Source: Planococcus citreus
GTDB taxonomy: Bacteria; Bacillota; Bacilli; Bacillales_A; Planococcaceae
Direction: 5' to 3'
Length of the DNA: 64,000 nt
Assembly (NCBI RefSeq): GCF_003664125.1
Contig: NZ_RCCP01000003.1
Coordinates: forward strand, 62,001 to 126,000
Below are positions 8,318-15,680 of this stretch, one piece after another. The notes beneath the pieces are model-generated. The model did not search any database, had not been told where the DNA came from, and worked only from the letters and a program-made list of their open reading frames with translations. The first letter of the stretch is position 1. The number at the start of each line of letters is the position of its first letter. The position numbers were made by a program, and so were the translations under genes.

Positions 8318-8491
8318 GGTAGTCGCTGCCTTGCTTTGGGTTGGCCTTTGGCAGTAAGCCAGGAAGGACGCCTGTCTTACTGCGTCGGCTTACCCTTGAC
8401 GCTAGGCAGCTGAGAGATTTCATTGCATATAGGCTGTTTAAATTGTTCTGCTTCTGTAGTCAGTTGCCGGCTAGCGGGGAAATCGCTTCCC
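8318..8491. repeat. 174-bp direct repeat, copy A
   Basis: Matches copy B (8564-8737) at a constant 246-bp offset, with no gaps and about eight substitutions. It contains nested inverted repeats: GCTGCCT near 8325 with AGGCAGC near 8405, GCAGTAAG with CTTACTGC inside, and GGGAA/TTCCC at the 3' end. No protein reading is convincing. It lies in the 958-bp gene-free stretch 8223-9180. Confidence 0.85.
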
Positions 8492-8563
8492 AGGACAAGT
8501 TTGAAGCAGATAGTAAGAGTTTGCATGTCAAACCGCTTTGGCATTCGATTCGGGTATCATGTG

Positions 8564-8737
8564 GGTAGTCGCTGCCTTGCTTTGGGTTGGCCTTTGGCAG
8601 TAAGCCAGGAAGGACGCCTGTCTTACTGCGTCGGCTCACCCTTGGCGCTAGGCAGCTGAGAGATTTCATTGCATGTAGGCTGTTTAGATTGTTGTGTTTC
8701 TCTAATCAGTTGCCGGCTAGCGGGGAAATCGCTTCCC
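8564..8737. repeat. 174-bp direct repeat, copy B
   Basis: Second copy of the structured element, separated from copy A by 72 bp. Its 3' end GGGGAAATCGCTTCCCGA is shared with the dispersed repeat at 2506. Confidence 0.85.
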
Positions 8738-8906
8738 GAAACTAGTATCAATCACATTTGTGCTTGAGCTGAAAAGTTTAGAAGTGGATCGGAATTTTTC
8801 TACTTCTATACTTTGACGAAGATGACTTAAGCTATAATATTCTACAAGTTTCCGCAATTTCAGTTGAGTGAACAAGAAAATTTCTTTGCTTCTAAAACTA
8901 GAGACG

Positions 8907-9120
8907 GAGTGGAAGGGGCCGACTCCGGGAGGATCAGCGAGACAATTGAGACCCTGCAAGCGAATATGCGAAAGGTATTGAGCATATTCGTTTGCGAAGC
9001 TCGAACATCGTGAGAGTTGAGCAGGCGGGGTTTTGCGTAACGACGAAGCGGCTCAATGCGAGCCCTCCGGAAAGCGTGCCCCTGCAACGCAGTCAAAAAG
9101 CGGAAGCTTTTCCTATCACT
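8907..9120. repeat. Dispersed mosaic repeat, copy 2
   Basis: Contains GACTCCGGGAGGATCAGCGA ... GAGACCCTGCAAGCG, an internal hairpin CGAATATGC/GCATATTCG, then CGAGCCCTCCGGAAAGCG and AACGCAGTCAAAAAGCGGAAG, matching 2530-2575. The first half resembles, in reverse complement, the repeat at 15321-15510. Non-coding. Confidence 0.65.
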
Positions 9121-9144
9121 TCATTTCACATTTCTCCACAGAAA

Positions 9145-9171
9145 AAGCCTCCCGACATCGCCGGGAGGCTT
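9145..9171 (-). terminator. Intrinsic terminator of the symporter gene
   Basis: AAGCCTCCCG (9145-9154) pairs with CGGGAGGCTT (9162-9171) around a 7-nt loop. On the minus strand it is followed by a T-run (the AAAAA at 9142-9146). Confidence 0.85.
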
Positions 9172-9180
9172 GCTTCTATT

Positions 9181-10476
9181 TTATGCTTCTTGTGGGTTCA
9201 AGACTTCTTCTGTTTCCAAGCCGTGCTTTTTCTCGGTTTCTGCAACCATCAATGCACAAGCTGCGTCACCGGAAATGTTGATCGCCGTGCGTGACATATC
9301 GAGCAAACGGTCGATCCCGAGTACGAGGCCGATGCCTTCTACCGGAAGCCCGACGCTCGATAAGACCATTGCGAGCATGATCAAGCCGACGCCTGGAACT
9401 CCGGCGGTTCCGATACTGGCAAGCACTGCGGTCAAGACGACCGTCAATAATTGGCCAATCGTCAAGTCGACCATGAATGCCTGCGCGATGAACATCGTCG
9501 CGGCACCTTGCATGATTGCCGTGCCGTCCATGTTGATTGTCGCGCCGAGCGGCTGGACGAATGAACTGATCGACTTCGGTACTTTCAAGTCACGCTGCGC
9601 CACTTCCATGGAGACCGGAAGCGTGCCTGTGCTGCTGGATGTACTGAAAGCGACCGTCATGGCCGGCATAAAGGTTTTGAAAAACCAGATTGGGCTTTTC
9701 TTCGCCATGAAGTAAACGGTGCCGCCGTAGGTAAAGGCTGCATGGATCAACAAGGCGCCGATGACGACGAGCATGTAAGATCCCATCGCCTGAATAGCGG
9801 CAAGGCCCTGCGAGCCGATCGCTGTCGCAATCAATCCGAAGGTACCATATGGCGCAAAACGCATGACGATCCCGACCAGGTACATCATGATTTCATTGCC
9901 CTGTTCGACCAGGCTCAAGATGCCTTTTGTCTTATCGCCAAGCGCAGTCAAAGCAAGTCCTACAAATACTGCGAAGACGATGATCTGGAGCATATTGCCT
10001 TCGGTCATCGCTTCAAGCGGGTTTTTTGGGATGATGTTGAGCAGCGTGTCGGCAATTGACGGGGCATCATCCGGGCTATAAGTCGCGGCATCGATATCGA
10101 AATCACCTGCAGCGCCCGGCTGGACAAGTGCAGATAAGCCGAGACCAATGGTGATGGCGATAGTCGTCGTCACCAGGAAATAAGAAATGGTTTTGATGCC
10201 GATACGGCCGAGCTTAGCCGGGTCGCCAAGTCCCGCAGTTCCGAGGACGATGGATAGGAACACGAGCGGTACAACGAGCATGCTGATGAGGGCAAGGAAA
10301 ATCTGCCCGATCGGCACGAAGACGTAAGGATTGAGTATTGCGAAAACTTCAGGTGCAAACAGATTTAAAAGCAGCCCCGTGATCGCACCTAAGATCAAAG
10401 CACTGATGACTTTAAAAGTTAAGCCTTTCTTTTTCTTCAATTCATCCACCAACTTTCTTGATTTAAGGAAACACAT
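9181..10476 (-). CDS. Dicarboxylate/amino acid:cation symporter (DAACS; GltP/GltT/DctA-like)
   Basis: A 431-residue membrane transporter. It carries the serine-rich re-entrant motif AFSTSSSTGTLPVSME near residue 300, the substrate-site stretch GATINMDGTAI, and the C-terminal hairpin/helix GTAGVPGVG with DRLLDMSRTAINISGDA. The family imports glutamate, aspartate or C4-dicarboxylates with sodium or protons. The Arg in DRLLDMSRTA versus other residues at that site sets substrate preference in the family, but I cannot decide it here. The annotated ATG at 10476 lacks a good ribosome site; a TTG or GTG start some 10 codons downstream is possible. Monocistronic, with a strong terminator. Confidence 0.9.
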   Translation of the reverse strand: MCFLKSRKLVDELKKKKGLTFKVISALILGAITGLLLNLFAPEVFAILNPYVFVPIGQIFLALISMLVVPLVFLSIVLGTAGLGDPAKLGRIGIKTISYFLVTTTIAITIGLGLSALVQPGAAGDFDIDAATYSPDDAPSIADTLLNIIPKNPLEAMTEGNMLQIIVFAVFVGLALTALGDKTKGILSLVEQGNEIMMYLVGIVMRFAPYGTFGLIATAIGSQGLAAIQAMGSYMLVVIGALLIHAAFTYGGTVYFMAKKSPIWFFKTFMPAMTVAFSTSSSTGTLPVSMEVAQRDLKVPKSISSFVQPLGATINMDGTAIMQGAATMFIAQAFMVDLTIGQLLTVVLTAVLASIGTAGVPGVGLIMLAMVLSSVGLPVEGIGLVLGIDRLLDMSRTAINISGDAACALMVAETEKKHGLETEEVLNPQEA

Positions 10477-10619
10477 AAAAACTAGTGTAACCGAAGCGGA
10501 ACAAAAGCAACAGTTTCAACAGACCTCTCTGCTTGGGAAGCAATTTCCTAAAAAACTGCAACTATTACCACAGGTCCGTCGTCTAACATGATAGAATTAC
10601 GGCGAAAAGAGGTAAAAAT

Positions 10620-11504
10620 ATGGTCAAGAAAGCAGTCATCGCAGGTGGTACAGGGTTTATCGGAACGTATTTGAAAGAAAAATACGAGCGTCTTGGATAC
10701 CGCGTTTACATCATTTCACGTCAATCGGAGCATATTCAATGGGACGACACACATAGCATGAAAGATGCGCTCGACGGGGCGAAATTGGTGATCAACCTTG
10801 CGGGGAAATCCGTCAATTGTCGCTACACGGAAGCGAATAAACGCGAGATTTTCAATTCGCGCACCGAGACGACCGAAGCGATCGGACGGGCAATCGAAGC
10901 GTGCAGCACTGCTCCTGAATTATGGGTCAATGCCAGCACGGCGACGATTTACCGCCATGCCGAAGACCGCCCGATGACTGAAGGCGGCGGAGAGGTGGGA
11001 CGCGGATTTTCCGTAGAAGTCGCAAAAGCCTGGGAAGACAGCTTCTTTTCATTCCAACTGCCCGCCACGCGCCAAGTCGCCCTGCGCATCGCAATCGTGC
11101 TCGGTGACGGCGGTGTCATGGAACCTTATCGCAAGCTCGTGAAATATGGGCTCGGCGGAAAACAAGGCAATGGCCGGCAGATGTTCAGCTGGATCCATAT
11201 CGAAGATCTGTACCGGACTGTTCGTTTCATGCAGCACCGCGATGAACTCTCGGGCGTCTTCAACGCATCTTCACCGAATCCCGTGACGAATAAAGAGTGG
11301 ATGAAAGTGCTGCGGCAATCAATGAATCGCCGGACCGGTCTTCCGGCATCGAAATGGATGCTTGAAACCGGGGCTGCCGCACTTCGGACCGAGACCGAAT
11401 TGATTTTGAAAAGCCGTTGGGTCGTACCGGAGCGGCTCGTGCGTGAAGGCTTCCGCTTCCGCTATCCGGGTGTCGGAAGCGCATTGGCTGACTTGAATAA
11501 TTGA
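10620..11504 (+). CDS. TIGR01777-family NAD(P)-binding epimerase-like protein
   Basis: A 294-residue extended-SDR protein. The cofactor motif GGTGFIG is at residues 9-15, followed by LVINLAGKSVNCRYTE, NASTATIYRH and FSWIHIEDLYR, the usual pattern of the TIGR01777 family (Bacillus YfhF, E. coli YfcH). The catalytic role is undefined in the family. The ATG has AAGAGG upstream. It stands alone between the divergent symporter gene and its own terminator at 11515. Confidence 0.85.
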   Translation: MVKKAVIAGGTGFIGTYLKEKYERLGYRVYIISRQSEHIQWDDTHSMKDALDGAKLVINLAGKSVNCRYTEANKREIFNSRTETTEAIGRAIEACSTAPELWVNASTATIYRHAEDRPMTEGGGEVGRGFSVEVAKAWEDSFFSFQLPATRQVALRIAIVLGDGGVMEPYRKLVKYGLGGKQGNGRQMFSWIHIEDLYRTVRFMQHRDELSGVFNASSPNPVTNKEWMKVLRQSMNRRTGLPASKWMLETGAAALRTETELILKSRWVVPERLVREGFRFRYPGVGSALADLNN

Positions 11505-11514
11505 CAGATTTACA

Positions 11515-11539
11515 GGCATTCAAGGGAATGTCTTTTTTT
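11515..11539 (+). terminator. Intrinsic terminator after the epimerase-like gene
   Basis: 7-bp stem (11515-11521 with 11526-11532, one G-T pair), AAGG loop, seven T. Confidence 0.8.
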
Positions 11540-11608
11540 GTGCGCACTAGTGCATCAGGTAGGGTATGCTAGGGAAAGATTGATAGAAAGAGAGTGTGGG
11601 GGAAAGTA

Positions 11609-12349
11609 ATGAGACAACGTTGGGAACCGATTCACACAGCCAAAGTATTTGTCGAAACGAATTTCCGCCATTGCCGCGGAGCGCTGCTAGCAGGAAGTGT
11701 GGTGCGCGGGCAAGAGACGGCGACGTCGGATTTGGACATTGTCGTATTCGATGAAACTTTGATGAGTTCATATCGTGAATCGATGATTTTTTATGGCTGG
11801 CCGATCGAAGTATTTGTTTATAACTTAAGTTCGTACAAGGACTTTTTTGAAAAAGACCGGAAAGCTGCGAAGCCAAGCATGCCGCGCATGGTCAGCGAAG
11901 GCATCATCCTGAAAGATTCAGGCGTCATGGAGGCCATCCAGCAAGAAGCGAAAGCCTTGCTCGAAGCAGGCCCGGAAGCATGGAGCACGGATACGATCCG
12001 CACGAAACGCTATTTCATCACCGATGTGCTGGACGATTTGCGGGGCAGCGACGACCGGAAAGAACGGCTGTTTTGCGTCAACACGCTTTCGGATTTGGTG
12101 AGCGAATTCATTTTGCGCACAGAACAAAAATGGATCGGCTCATCCAAATGGGTCATCCGTTCACTTGAAGCGCATGACCACGAACTGGCCGTCCGGTTTG
12201 TCGAGGCATTCGAGCATTTTTACCGGACCGACGAAACGGCACATATTATCGAATTTGTCGAAAGCGTGCTCGAGCCTTACGGCGGCCGCTTATTTGACGG
12301 GTTTTCGATCGGGAAAGCGGAAGCTGAGAGGAATACGGAGAAGCTTTAA
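11609..12349 (+). CDS. Nucleotidyltransferase-domain protein
   Basis: A 246-residue protein with the minimal nucleotidyltransferase signature: G29-S30 in LLAGSVVRGQ and the metal-binding DxD in SDLDIVVFD (Asp41, Asp43), followed by a region rich in helices. Such proteins transfer nucleotides to antibiotics, proteins or nucleic acids; the target is unknown here. The ATG at 11609 has a GGGGGAAA ribosome site inside the longer ORF that begins at a GTG at 11594, so 11609 is preferred. It is not paired with a HEPN antitoxin-like gene nearby, which argues against a MNT/HEPN toxin pair. Confidence 0.75.
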   Translation: MRQRWEPIHTAKVFVETNFRHCRGALLAGSVVRGQETATSDLDIVVFDETLMSSYRESMIFYGWPIEVFVYNLSSYKDFFEKDRKAAKPSMPRMVSEGIILKDSGVMEAIQQEAKALLEAGPEAWSTDTIRTKRYFITDVLDDLRGSDDRKERLFCVNTLSDLVSEFILRTEQKWIGSSKWVIRSLEAHDHELAVRFVEAFEHFYRTDETAHIIEFVESVLEPYGGRLFDGFSIGKAEAERNTEKL

Positions 12350-12514
12350 AATTGCAGTTTAAAAGAATTTAGATTTTGGCTCTGATAAAGTTGAGAGTTG
12401 ATATTGCCTAAAAAAGAGGTCCTCCAATATATAAAAGCACTCATTCGTGTCCATACCATATGATGAAATTGAAATAAAATCTGGATTTCATACACATCTA
12501 AGGGAGGAGCAATC

Positions 12515-12991
12515 ATGGATCAGTCATTCATTCAAACGAGAGAAAAGTTGATCAGTTTGTTAAGAGATTTAAATGATTACGAGTTAAACACTGCTACGGT
12601 ACTTGGAGGTTGGACGGTTGCACAGGTGGTCGAGCATCTGGCAGTGGCTGAGGTGAATTTTATCGGACTGGTGGAAAACGCCGTGCAGCAAAAACAAATA
12701 GGTCATGCTGAGGAGAAAGATTTCTCCATCGTGCGGGACCGTTCAGTGAAAATGAAGGCACAGCAGGAGCCCTCCACTGTCCACAGGAATGCAGAAGACT
12801 GCATCAAAATGCTGCAAAACTCAAGAAACGCAACCGAAGCTTTTTTAAATGAGAACGAATACATCGAACGATATGTCGTGTTCCATCCTCGATTTGGAGA
12901 TATTCCTGCCAACAGTATTTTCACTCTCATAGCCGAGCATGAACGACGCCACATTGAGCAGATTGAAGAGGTTTTGGAGGCTATCAAGTAA
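12515..12991 (+). CDS. DinB-like putative metalloprotein
   Basis: A 158-residue four-helix-bundle protein of the DinB/YfiT group. The family's metal-binding His triad is visible as His41 (VVEHLAVAE) and His142 plus His146 (EHERRHIEQI). Relatives include bacillithiol-S-transferases and damage-induced proteins; the reaction is not known for this one. The ATG follows AAGGGAGGAG. The 165 bp upstream hold no gene and no promoter I would defend. Confidence 0.8.
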   Translation: MDQSFIQTREKLISLLRDLNDYELNTATVLGGWTVAQVVEHLAVAEVNFIGLVENAVQQKQIGHAEEKDFSIVRDRSVKMKAQQEPSTVHRNAEDCIKMLQNSRNATEAFLNENEYIERYVVFHPRFGDIPANSIFTLIAEHERRHIEQIEEVLEAIK

Positions 12992-13133
12992 GTCATACGT
13001 CCAGCGCTTAAGGCCAACCCAAAGCCGGGCGGCGAATACTATTAAGAAGAAAAACTGAACATCAAAACTATTCCAATCTAAAACTCTCACGATCTACTTT
13101 ATTCAATATAGTAGAAACACTAGTGCATAACAA

Positions 13134-13159
13134 AACCGCCCAGACGGATCTGGGCGGTT
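13134..13159 (-). terminator. Bidirectional intrinsic terminator
   Basis: Perfect 11-bp stem (13134-13144 with 13149-13159), CGGA loop. T-runs are on both sides. It serves the minus-strand gene at 13163 and may stop plus-strand transcripts from 12515. Confidence 0.85.
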
Positions 13160-13162
13160 CTT

Positions 13163-13723
13163 TTAATACATTTCCAAACGTTGCAATTCCTGCCCATCGG
13201 CATCGAGCAATTGGAGCGGGATGGGGCGTTCTTCAGGTGCGTTTTCGATAAACCACACCGCTTTTCCGGCAAGCCCCGTTTCTTCCAGTAATTCGGTCGG
13301 GAAGCGCTCGCCCAACAGCAAGTGATCGGCCGGCATTTCGCCAATCTGGACGTGGCGTCCGTCAGCAGGATCAAATAATCCGTAGACAAAGCCATCTTCG
13401 TGACTTACGTAATTATTGATCCGGTTAGGGTCATCCATTGAAGGGATGGTGCCCTCGGTTTTCTGTTCGAGACGCCAGCCGAACCAGGATTCTGTGGCAG
13501 TCGCCGCCCCGAAATTATCATTGCCGCGGATGTAGAAAAACAAGGCGCGGCCGTTTAATTCATAGACCGGCGTCAAGACGAGATCATCGTCGCCATCGCG
13601 CACTGCTTGTTGTGCGGTATCGACTGTATCCGAACTCCACACGAGCGCGATGATCAACGCTGCGGCGAGCACTAGGCCGATCAATACGAGCATGCGTTTT
13701 TGGATTAAGTTTTGCAGGGTCAT
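13163..13723 (-). CDS. Hypothetical membrane-anchored protein
   Basis: A 186-residue protein with one N-terminal membrane segment (about residues 11-29, LVLIGLVLAAALIIALVW) and an outside domain with ALFFYIRGNDNFG and WFGWRLEQKTEG. The C-terminal part has repeated acidic and proline-rich loops. I do not recognise the family. The start MTLQNL at 13723 has AAGGGG 9 nt upstream; a GTG eight codons earlier would overlap that site. It is flanked by strong terminators on both sides, so it is transcribed alone. Confidence 0.65.
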   Translation of the reverse strand: MTLQNLIQKRMLVLIGLVLAAALIIALVWSSDTVDTAQQAVRDGDDDLVLTPVYELNGRALFFYIRGNDNFGAATATESWFGWRLEQKTEGTIPSMDDPNRINNYVSHEDGFVYGLFDPADGRHVQIGEMPADHLLLGERFPTELLEETGLAGKAVWFIENAPEERPIPLQLLDADGQELQRLEMY

Positions 13724-13790
13724 CCGTAATTTCCCCTTCCGTCTCACGATGCTTCCATTATACGGTATTTCATGGAATAGGGGGAAATGA

Positions 13791-13820
13791 AAAACCGCCC
13801 GGATGAACCCGGGCGGTTTT
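13791..13820 (-). terminator. Intrinsic terminator of the 13822 gene
   Basis: Perfect 12-bp stem AAAACCGCCCGG/CCGGGCGGTTTT (13791-13802 with 13809-13820), 6-nt loop. It reads as a terminator on both strands. Confidence 0.85.
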
Positions 13821-13821
13821 A

Positions 13822-14244
13822 TCAGTCTTTTTCGGTCAAGAACGTGATGACCGCAAACAATAAGAACGCTAGCAGCAAAATTGTGCCGCCTGCGATGAAG
13901 AAAATCAAGACGAAAGTATCGTTCATATTGAACGGATTCAAGTTATAGAACCACATGCCGGCGGTTAGCCCGACTGCACCGATCATCGCGAAAAAGCCGT
14001 GGATGGTGACGAGCTTTTTGTACTTGACCGTGTATAAGCGGTAGAACACGCCCCAGGCAAAAACCGATAGCCAGCCGACGAGCAAAATATGTGCGTGAAT
14101 CGGGCGCAGCGCATAATCCATCTGTCCCGCCATATGCGATCCGAGATACGTCCCGATAAATCCGAAGATGGCCGAAAACTGGATCAAGCGCAAGCTCCAT
14201 TTTTTCTCTAAAGAATTATTGCGCGGTGTAGCTGTGTTATTCAT
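13822..14244 (-). CDS. Small four-helix membrane protein resembling the heme-copper oxidase subunit I fold
   Basis: A 140-residue protein with four hydrophobic helices (about residues 20-40, 52-70, 80-100 and 110-135). The segment RPIHAHILLVGWLSVFAWGVFYRLY, with two His and an aromatic-rich helix, looks like a short piece of the subunit I family (CcoN/NorB-like). The complete set of heme and copper ligands cannot fit in this length, so it is unlikely to be an oxidase by itself. The ATG follows AGGAGG. No oxidase genes are near. Role unknown. Confidence 0.55.
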   Translation of the reverse strand: MNNTATPRNNSLEKKWSLRLIQFSAIFGFIGTYLGSHMAGQMDYALRPIHAHILLVGWLSVFAWGVFYRLYTVKYKKLVTIHGFFAMIGAVGLTAGMWFYNLNPFNMNDTFVLIFFIAGGTILLLAFLLFAVITFLTEKD

Positions 14245-14379
14245 GAAAATCCTCCTATAGCTTTAGGGCGCCGCGGCGAACTGAGCCGCTGGAACATCCC
14301 TGAGTTCGTATGACTGTATCATACCGCACGAATATAAACGCTATATGAACGGGGCGTGACAGAACATCGACAATTTTCT

Positions 14380-15234
14380 TTACTGCACGTCGCTTTCTGG
14401 CAAGGGTTCAGCGAGGTTGTGATTATGCGCTTTGTCCTTCAAGCCTTTGGCGAGCCGGTAGATGATCCAAGCGGTGAGCAACGTACTGATAGCCATGATG
14501 ATAATATTGGCGACCGCTTTCGCTTCAATGTCGGCAGCCGTCGTTACGATAAACCAATCGATTGCGAAAAACTCGTCGATCGGCACATAAATCGATAACG
14601 CCGCCAGCGCATTATTGAGCATATGAAACAGGATCGGCAGCAATAAATTGCCGGTGCGCAAATACAATAGTGACGCGATGATGCCGAACAAGAACGCGCC
14701 GACAAAATCGAGATGCAATACGCCGAACAATAAACTCGAAATCAAGATGCCGCCCCACATCGAAGTTTTCGCCGCGAAGCGTGTCAAGAACACGCCGCGG
14801 AAGACGAATTCCTCTACAATTGGTGCGAGAATCACCAGCGTCAGCAACGTGAAATATTCATATCCGACACCACCCGGCGTTTCGATCGGCGCGAGCAATA
14901 ATTCCGCAAGCCATGGAAACGCCGGATAAAGAATCGCGAGCTGCAGCCAGAACATCGCCAGCGAAAACGCAATAGACACGAGCACCATGCCGAGTATGCC
15001 AGGAAGCCATGGCTTGATGCCCTTGGTAGTCAAGACTTCACTGAACGACCAATCGGGGTTCTTGCTCCAATAATAATGAAAGAAAAAGTACGGGACAACA
15101 ATATAAAAGGCAATCTGCACCGCGATTTCGGTCGTTACGGGATCCGCGCCAATCAGCATGAAAATAATCAAGGTCGCGATGACGCCGAGGATAGTGAAGA
15201 GAATCAAATAACGCGATTTCATTTCAGCGAACAT
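14380..15234 (-). CDS. CPBP-family intramembrane metalloprotease
   Basis: A 284-residue polytopic membrane protein. The CPBP/Abi signature is intact: Glu141-Glu142 and Arg146 in PIVEEFVFRGVF, His174 in FGVLHLDF, and His204 with Asn208 in LFHMLNNAL. Members are membrane-embedded glutamic/metalloproteases related to Rce1, some giving bacteriocin self-immunity. No bacteriocin gene is near, so the role is open. Start ATG with AAAGGAGG 6 nt upstream. Confidence 0.85.
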   Translation of the reverse strand: MFAEMKSRYLILFTILGVIATLIIFMLIGADPVTTEIAVQIAFYIVVPYFFFHYYWSKNPDWSFSEVLTTKGIKPWLPGILGMVLVSIAFSLAMFWLQLAILYPAFPWLAELLLAPIETPGGVGYEYFTLLTLVILAPIVEEFVFRGVFLTRFAAKTSMWGGILISSLLFGVLHLDFVGAFLFGIIASLLYLRTGNLLLPILFHMLNNALAALSIYVPIDEFFAIDWFIVTTAADIEAKAVANIIIMAISTLLTAWIIYRLAKGLKDKAHNHNLAEPLPESDVQ

Positions 15235-15320
15235 AAATGGCCTCCTTTTCTTCCTTAATTATACGGAAGATGGGGCGGTTTGTTTCATTATGAATGCGAT
15301 TCTTCGTTTTAAATGTTAGT

Positions 15321-15510
15321 ATTCCGCAAAATTACTATGAAAAGCTTTGCTCAACTCTCGGTACACTCGAGCATCGCAAACGAACAGACGAAGCAATACT
15401 TCGTCTATTCGTTTCCTGCGGGCGAGCGCCAAGCCTCCTCAGTCGCTTCGCGCCTTGCGGGGTCTCGGCTATCTCGCTTTCCCGCGGGAGTCTTCGCAAT
15501 TTTGCTCCAT
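15321..15510. repeat. Dispersed intergenic repeat, copy 3
   Basis: Runs from ATTCCGCAAAA to TTTTGCTCCAT, the same ends as the element at 31237-31352. Inside are a 16-bp hairpin (15378-15393 with 15399-15414, one mismatch, loop CAATA) and a GC-rich part with GGGGTCTCGGC and CCCGCGGGAGTCTTCGC. It fills most of the 446-bp gap 15235-15680. Non-coding. Confidence 0.75.
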
Positions 15511-15680
15511 ACCTTGAACTGTCTTTGTAAGAGTGTATAAGGAATATTTATACCGGCTGTTGTTGAACAAAGAAGGCCTCGATTTCTAGTTTTCAAACCC
15601 CTAATCCAAAAATTACCGTATTGAAGCAAGCGGTTTCAGGGTAAGATGGTAAAAAGGGCTAAGGAGACGGAGGGGTAGCA

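Noticed and set aside
9056..9715. 219-residue plus-strand ORF over the symporter 3' end
   Set aside because: Antisense to a clear membrane transporter and runs through its terminator and a dispersed repeat.
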